Shown here piece after piece: positions 53,821 through 58,375 of a stretch of DNA of 58,375 nt (within the stretch, counting starts at the first letter, position 1; every line of letters starts with the position of its first letter). Position numbers and translations under genes: made by a program. Under the pieces are notes generated by a model, which searched no databases, had not been told where the DNA came from, and worked only from the letters and a program-made list of their open reading frames with translations. The stretch is from Akkermansiaceae bacterium (GTDB lineage: Bacteria; Verrucomicrobiota; Verrucomicrobiia; Verrucomicrobiales; Akkermansiaceae), in assembly GCA_903934285.1 (NCBI GenBank), contig CAIZNN010000215.1:1-58375 (forward strand), in the 5' to 3' direction.

Positions 53821-53897
53821 GGGTCGGCTGTCGCTGGGTAATGCCCGGGCCCCACACCTCTCCGCCGATCCGATCTAACTGACAACCAGCCTCCCCC

Positions 53898-55178
53898 ATG
53901 ACACTCCTCATCCAAAACGCCCGCATCGCCTCCGAACATGCCCCCGATCTAACCAGGGGCGATGTGCTCGTCGCCGCCGGCCTCATCAAGACCATCGGGG
54001 TTGGCCTAACGGCTCCGCCGGGCGCCCGTGTCATCGACGCCCGCGGCCGCATCCTCATGCCGGGCATGTTCGACGCGCATGTGCATTTCCGCGAGCCCGG
54101 CTTCGAGACCAAGGAATCCATCGCCAGCGGTTCGGAAGCGGCCATCAATGGCGGCATCACCGGGGTGGTGATGATGCCTAACACCAGCCCCGCCATTGAT
54201 AGCGCCACCGCGGTGGCCAGCGTGTTGGAGTCCGCCCGGCGCCACGCGCGCATTCCGGTGCTCACCTCCGGGTGCGTGACCAAGGGCCGCCAAGGCAAGG
54301 AACTCGCCGCGCTTGATGGCATGCGGGCGCTGGGCGTGAGGATGCTCACCGATGATGGCGACACCACGGCCGACCCCGCGCTGCTGTGGCGCGCGATGCA
54401 ATACGCCGGGGAATTCGGCATGTTCTTCGCCAGCCACTGTGAGCTGGCCGAACTGGCCGGGCCGCGCGCGCTCAACGAGGGAGTCACCAGCTACCGCCTC
54501 GGCATCAAGGGCTCGCCCGCCTGCGCCGAGGAAATCATCATCGATCGCGATATCCGCCTGGCCCACGCCACCGGCGCCCACATCCATATCCAACATGTCT
54601 CCAGCAAGCTCGGCATGGAAACCATCCGCTGGTGGAAAAGCCGTGGCGATGTCAGGGTCACCGCCGAGGTGGCGCCGCATCACCTGTTGTTCACCGAGGA
54701 AGACATCGGCGATTTCGACACCCACTACAAAATGAACCCGCCGCTGCGCACCAAGGCGGACACCGCGGCGCTGCTGCAGGGGCTCATCGACGGGGTGTTC
54801 GATCTGATCGCCACCGACCACGCGCCGCACACGCCCTTTGAAAAATCCCAGGATTTCATCACCGCTCCCAATGGAGTCACCGGCCTGGACACCGCGTTGG
54901 TCTCACTCTATCACCACTTTGTCGCCCCCGGGGTGTTCGGCTGGGACCTGCTGGTCAAACGTTATTCCGCCGAACCCCGCCGGCTCATGGGCCTGCCGGT
55001 GGCCGTCATCGCCGAAGGCCAGCCGGCGGATATGCTGTTGTTTGACCCGGATGCCGAAACCACTTTCACCGCGCAGTTCATGCAATCCAAATCCCAGAAC
55101 ACCCCGTTCCTCAACCAGACGCTGCGCGGCAGCGTGGATCTGGTGCTGCTGGGTGCTGCTGTTTTGTTAGATAGGTGA
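53898..55178 (+). CDS. pyrC: Dihydroorotase
   Basis: A 426-residue amidohydrolase of pyrimidine synthesis. Zinc ligands are H61 and H63 in DAHVHFREPGFETKE, with later histidines in ASHCELAEL and IHIQHVSS; the catalytic Asp lies in ATDHAPHTPFEK. MNPPLRTKAD is also typical. The length and sequence are of the class I bacterial type, often partnering PyrB. It lies 77 bp after pyrB and ends before a 353-bp gap. Confidence 0.96.
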   Translation: MTLLIQNARIASEHAPDLTRGDVLVAAGLIKTIGVGLTAPPGARVIDARGRILMPGMFDAHVHFREPGFETKESIASGSEAAINGGITGVVMMPNTSPAIDSATAVASVLESARRHARIPVLTSGCVTKGRQGKELAALDGMRALGVRMLTDDGDTTADPALLWRAMQYAGEFGMFFASHCELAELAGPRALNEGVTSYRLGIKGSPACAEEIIIDRDIRLAHATGAHIHIQHVSSKLGMETIRWWKSRGDVRVTAEVAPHHLLFTEEDIGDFDTHYKMNPPLRTKADTAALLQGLIDGVFDLIATDHAPHTPFEKSQDFITAPNGVTGLDTALVSLYHHFVAPGVFGWDLLVKRYSAEPRRLMGLPVAVIAEGQPADMLLFDPDAETTFTAQFMQSKSQNTPFLNQTLRGSVDLVLLGAAVLLDR

Positions 55179-55531
55179 ACCGGCCCCATGCCGCGCGCCT
55201 GAAGGAATGATCCCCGCCGGCACCTGCACCGCGGGCCCGCGTCCAACAACCTATCCGGCCCGGGGGATGCATGACAAAAAGTTCTGAATTGGCCCCCTGA
55301 CCGCAGGGCGCCATGGCGGCGTGGCGGTCGTGTCGCACGCGCTGCGCAGGCCAACCCGACATTTTGTGACGGATAGGACAATTCCGCATATTTTCTGATT
55401 GCAGATAGGTTCGCATCCGCTAAAATCGCATCCATCAAACGGCTGCGGGGCACGCCACTCGATGCCATGCCTTGAGTGATCCGCGGTCACCAGTCTAACA
55501 TGAATGCCGGATTCCGGCCCCTGCTTTTTCC
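55179..55531. other. 353-bp intergenic gap without a recognisable gene
   Basis: No convincing coding frame, RNA family or terminator was seen. It holds a perfect 10-base palindrome, CGCCATGGCG (55308-55317), a small CCCTG/CAGGG hairpin just before it, and an AT-rich stretch near 55370-55435 that could carry the promoter of the following gene. Confidence 0.5.
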
Positions 55532-56776
55532 ATGAACACAGATTTGCAAGTGAAGTTCGGTCAGCCCTCGTGGCGTATCGCCAGCCGCGAGGTCGAGGCG
55601 TTCGTGACGGAAACCGGCGGTCATCTCGGCCCCGTGGCCTTCCGGGTCGGCAATAAGAAGATCCAACCGTTTTCAGTCGCGCCTTGGGCCGAGGAGCCGG
55701 CCGCCGCCGAGCTGCCCGCCATCCTCAAGGTGCTGCGCGGTGACTTTTTCTGTCTGCCCTTTGGCGGCAATGCCACCCCATTCCAAGGCGAGCAGCACCC
55801 GCCGCACGGCGACACCGCCAACCGCCGCTGGACGCTGGAAGCCGCCAAGAAGGGCCAACTTCACCTCAGCATGCAAACCCAGGCCCGCGACGGCCGGGTC
55901 GACAAGCACATCACCCTGTGCCCCGGCCACACCGCCATCTATCAGCGCCACGTCATCAGTGGCATGGCCGGCCCGATGAGCTTCGGCCACCACGCGATGC
56001 TCAAGTTTCCCGACGTGGCAGGCTGTGGCGTGGTCACCACCAGCCGTTTCCGCCGCGGCCATGTCGCGCCGCTGCCCCTGGAACAACCCGCCGAGCGCGG
56101 CTACTCGTCCCTGCGGGCCGGGGCGGTGTTTCACTCGCTGGAACATGTCCCCACCCAGACCGGTGAAAGCGCCGACCTGAGCTACTACCCCGCCCGCCGC
56201 GGCTTCGAAGATCTCGTCTTGCTCGACGCCGACGAGCGCCAGCGCTTCGCCTGGACCGCGGTGACCTTTCCGAGCGAGGGCTATGTCTGGTTCGCCCTTA
56301 AAGACCCGCGCGTCCTGCGGCAAACCATTTTCTGGCTGTCTAACGGCGGCCGGCATTACCCGCCCTGGAACGGCCGCCACATCAATGTGCTCGGCATCGA
56401 GGATGTCACATCGTTTTTCCACTACGGCCTGGCCGAATCGGCGACCAAAAACGCGCTCACCACCGCGGGCCGCGTCACCAGTCACATGCTTTACCCAGCC
56501 CACCCACTGGCGGTCAATTACATCATCGCCGTGGCCCCCATCCCGCCGGACTTCGACCGCCTCAGCTCGATCCTGCCGGCCACTGATGGGCAGTCCGTGC
56601 AGCTCGTCTCACGCAACAAGCGCCGCGTCGCGGTGCCTCTCGATCTGGGCTTTCTCGGCATCGCGCGCCCTGCCGCGCAAATCCGTCCCGGAGCGGTCCC
56701 CGTGGCTTTGCTGCAAGCGCAGCGGGACCATTGTCCGGAGCCGGCTGGCACCATCGGATGCCACGCCGGGGCCTGA
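55532..56776 (+). CDS. Galactose-mutarotase-fold (aldose epimerase-like) protein
   Basis: A 414-residue soluble protein with the long beta-sandwich pattern of the mutarotase superfamily: ETGGHLGPVAFRVG at the start, LPFGGNATPFQGEQHPPHGDTANRRW in the binding region, and HHAMLKFPD. The His pair HPPHG resembles active-site histidines of aldose 1-epimerases, but the C-terminal half is divergent. There is no signal peptide. A sugar-processing role is plausible; the substrate is unknown. It converges with the next gene at a single base. Confidence 0.65.
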   Translation: MNTDLQVKFGQPSWRIASREVEAFVTETGGHLGPVAFRVGNKKIQPFSVAPWAEEPAAAELPAILKVLRGDFFCLPFGGNATPFQGEQHPPHGDTANRRWTLEAAKKGQLHLSMQTQARDGRVDKHITLCPGHTAIYQRHVISGMAGPMSFGHHAMLKFPDVAGCGVVTTSRFRRGHVAPLPLEQPAERGYSSLRAGAVFHSLEHVPTQTGESADLSYYPARRGFEDLVLLDADERQRFAWTAVTFPSEGYVWFALKDPRVLRQTIFWLSNGGRHYPPWNGRHINVLGIEDVTSFFHYGLAESATKNALTTAGRVTSHMLYPAHPLAVNYIIAVAPIPPDFDRLSSILPATDGQSVQLVSRNKRRVAVPLDLGFLGIARPAAQIRPGAVPVALLQAQRDHCPEPAGTIGCHAGA

Positions 56777-56777
56777 C

Positions 56778-57686
56778 CTAACCGCTGACCCACAGCGATT
56801 TCAGATAGGCCTCGCCGGTGAAATCGGCCGGCATCGCACTGGCGCGGGTGTCCAGCGCCCGGCGCGATGCCGAGAGAATCTGGCGCTCGAAGGCGGCGGC
56901 GGTGAGGGCGCGGCAATTGGTGCAGCACAGCAGCCACCCGTCGGGTGTTAGAATGGCGCGGGCGAGGGCGGCGAGAGTGCCGAAGTCGGTTTCCACGCGG
57001 AAGATCTTCCCCCCTTCATCGCGCGAGAACGTCGGCGGGTCGAGGATGATCGCATCGAATTGGCGCCCTTGTTTAGCGAAGCGGCGCAGCCAGTGGAACG
57101 TGTCGCCCTTGCAGAAATGATGGGCGGCGGGATCCAGCGCGTTGTGGCAAAAATTCCGCTTGGCCCAATCGAGGTACGGTTGGGACAGGTCGAGGGTGGT
57201 CGTTTCCGCCCCGGCGCTGGCGGCGGCCACCGAGAACGCCCCGCTATAGGCGAAGGTGTTGAGCAGGCGCTGGCCGGGCCGCAGCCGGCGGCGGACCTCG
57301 GCGCGGTTGTCGCGTTGGTCGAGAAAAATCCCCTGCGAGTAGCCGGCCTGAAACGAAATCTCAAAGCGCAGCCCGTTTTCGCGGATGCAAAACGGTGCCC
57401 TCAGCTCCGCGCCGCTATGGTGGACCGGGCAACTTTTCTGATGGTGGTCCAGAATTTTCCAATAACACGGGTGCCCTTGTTGCCGCAGCCAGGCGCTCAG
57501 CGCCGCTGGCACCGCCGGCGCCGCGGCGGTGGCCACCAGCCAGTTGCCGGCATAGGATTCCAAGGTGATGCCCGGCAGCCCGTCGCCGCTGCCATCGATG
57601 AGCCGCAGCGCGTCGGTTTCCCCGGTGCACAGTCCGGCGCAGAGTCGCGCGCGTCTCTCGAGGGCGGCAGTGAGTAGATCAAGCAT
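56778..57686 (-). CDS. RlmI/RlmK-like rRNA methyltransferase
   Basis: A 302-residue class I SAM methyltransferase. GIFLDQRDNRAEVRR, LLNTFAYSGAFSVAAASAGA (SAM loop) and IILDPPTFSRDEGG match the RlmI/RlmK group that methylates 23S rRNA. The PUA domain at the start of full RlmI (about 396 residues) is missing, so this is the short form and its exact base is uncertain. The ATG at 57686 is preferred; the upstream frame is Arg/Ala-rich with no domain. Confidence 0.8.
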   Translation of the reverse strand: MLDLLTAALERRARLCAGLCTGETDALRLIDGSGDGLPGITLESYAGNWLVATAAAPAVPAALSAWLRQQGHPCYWKILDHHQKSCPVHHSGAELRAPFCIRENGLRFEISFQAGYSQGIFLDQRDNRAEVRRRLRPGQRLLNTFAYSGAFSVAAASAGAETTTLDLSQPYLDWAKRNFCHNALDPAAHHFCKGDTFHWLRRFAKQGRQFDAIILDPPTFSRDEGGKIFRVETDFGTLAALARAILTPDGWLLCCTNCRALTAAAFERQILSASRRALDTRASAMPADFTGEAYLKSLWVSG

Positions 57687-57751
57687 AGGCGCCGCATTGT
57701 AGCCGCGGTCCGCGAGCCTCGCAAGACTTGGGACCCAGAACGTTAGGACCA

Positions 57752-57778
57752 GCATTATGCCACATAATGCCAGGCATT
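57752..57778. repeat. Overlapping perfect palindromes upstream of the RAYT gene
   Basis: GCATTATG-CCA-CATAATGC (57752-57770) and AATGCC-A-GGCATT (57766-57778) overlap, about 42 bp before the first possible RAYT start. The shapes are alternative hairpins or a double operator. RAYT genes are usually flanked by REP palindromes, so this is a candidate REP. Confidence 0.6.
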
Positions 57779-57819
57779 CTGTCCTTGACAGCGGCGGCTG
57801 GGTCTGATTTCCTCAGCGA

Positions 57820-58375
57820 ATGAAAACGGTGGATCGTTGGTTGGGAGTGCTGAATTCCGTGTCTGATAGCGGGTCTGGTGGCGGCGGAACGAGGCGGTGT
57901 GGAGCGGTAGCGCTGGCGGTTGGCGGGGCGACGGAGGTGGCGGCGGCGACGGAGGCGGCGGCGGCGACGGAGGTGGAGGTGGAGGCGGGCGAAACGGCGG
58001 CAGCTGCGGAGAGGATGGATGTGGGGATGGAACCCAAGCCACGAGTGCTCTCGCCCCTGGAACGGATTGAATTGCCGACGGGGGCGTGCCTTGGCCGGGT
58101 GTTTGCACGGGGCTGGAAGGGGCGGCGCCAGCGGCTCGTGCTGAGTCCGGCAGAAGGCGCGAGCTATCACATCATGAGCCGCACTGCTGGCGGCGAACGC
58201 TTGCTCGGAGATACGGAAAAAGAAGCGCTGCGCCGCCTGATGTGGCGCCTGGCCCGCTTCGCCGGGGTGGAAATCCGCACCTACGCGGTCATGGGCAACC
58301 ATTTTCACATCCTCGCGCGGGTGCCGGCCCACGACGAGTTCGTGGCGCAATTTGCCGGTCCGGACGGCGAGGAAC
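57820..58375 (+). CDS. REP-associated tyrosine transposase (RAYT, Y1_Tnp), 3' end cut by window edge
   Basis: Open frame from ATG 57820 (or ATG 58015) to the edge, at least 185 residues. Residues from about 115 read SYHIMSRTAGGERLL, then RRLMWRLARFAGVEIRTYAV and MGNHFHILARVP. The HxH pair in NHFHIL is the metal site of HUH/Y1 transposases of the IS200-like RAYT group; the catalytic Tyr should lie beyond the window. The N-terminal part is encoded by three 18-bp repeats (57928-57981) giving ATEVAA/ATEAAA/ATEVEV, unusual for this family, so the inner ATG may be the true start. Confidence 0.8.
   Translation, partial: MKTVDRWLGVLNSVSDSGSGGGGTRRCGAVALAVGGATEVAAATEAAAATEVEVEAGETAAAAERMDVGMEPKPRVLSPLERIELPTGACLGRVFARGWKGRRQRLVLSPAEGASYHIMSRTAGGERLLGDTEKEALRRLMWRLARFAGVEIRTYAVMGNHFHILARVPAHDEFVAQFAGPDGEE
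57928..57981 (+). repeat. Three 18-bp tandem repeats (GCGACGGAGGTGGCGGCG-type)
   Basis: In-frame near-identical 18-bp units coding for Ala-Thr-Glu-rich hexapeptides within the putative N-terminal extension of the RAYT gene. Copy number may vary. Confidence 0.75.

Noticed and set aside
57900..58000. GGAGGTGG-rich stretch resembling a short CRISPR or minisatellite
   Set aside because: Units are contiguous with no spacers and continue the RAYT reading frame; treated as a coding tandem repeat.

Overview
The window reads as a chromosomal segment of a high-G+C member of the Verrucomicrobiota. This is inferred from the gene repertoire: planctomycete/verrucomicrobial-type membrane cytochromes c, a DUF2231-cytochrome fusion, a sulfatase, a Tat-exported Gfo/Idh/MocA oxidoreductase and an oversized GreA-like protein. 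Gene density is high, many starts and stops overlap, and few genes have a clear Shine-Dalgarno sequence. No rRNA, tRNA, CRISPR array or complete insertion sequence was seen.

Region 1 (22-16570, all minus strand) is a nitrate-respiration and nitrosative-stress island. Transcription runs from an Fe-S Rrf2 regulator through a diheme cytochrome c, narG, narH, narJ, a NarI-Rieske fusion, a b6-type cytochrome b, a monoheme cytochrome c and a DUF2231-cytochrome c. A second unit follows: a RIC (ScdA/YtfE-type) iron-centre repair protein, two NarK transporters and an outer-membrane porin. The Rieske domain fused to NarI, with cytochrome b in the next gene, suggests that nitrate reductase is physically joined to a bc1/b6f-like quinol-oxidising module. 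Both units carry the same two-block DNA element at matching spacing upstream (4957-5025 and 16638-16706), so they are probably co-regulated.

Region 2 (16794-22103, plus) is a molybdenum-cofactor operon, divergent from the nar operon: moaA, a TauE/SafE-type transporter, moeA, moaC, mobA, moaD and a MoaE-MOSC fusion. It would supply the cofactor for NarG.

Region 3 (22225-45215) is mostly housekeeping. It holds a SUI1-like protein, a YbjN/spermidine-synthase-like/methyltransferase operon, cysS, an M20 peptidase, glnS, a sugar porter with a URO-D-like protein, NAD(P)HX repair, pssA, a KamA-family radical SAM enzyme with malQ, a glutaredoxin, and a sigma factor/membrane protein/PDZ/GreA-like cluster.

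Region 4 (45390-58375) has enolase with a clear intrinsic terminator and a following REP-like hairpin, a Gfo/Idh/MocA oxidoreductase, and a sulfatase whose upstream frame carries a broken carB 5' end. It continues with purD, pyrR, a Pro-rich membrane protein, pyrB and pyrC, a mutarotase-like protein and an rRNA-methyltransferase-like protein. A RAYT-type (REP-associated) transposase gene is cut by the right edge. The word CTAACA/TGTTAG is markedly over-represented across the window, in both orientations and all reading frames.
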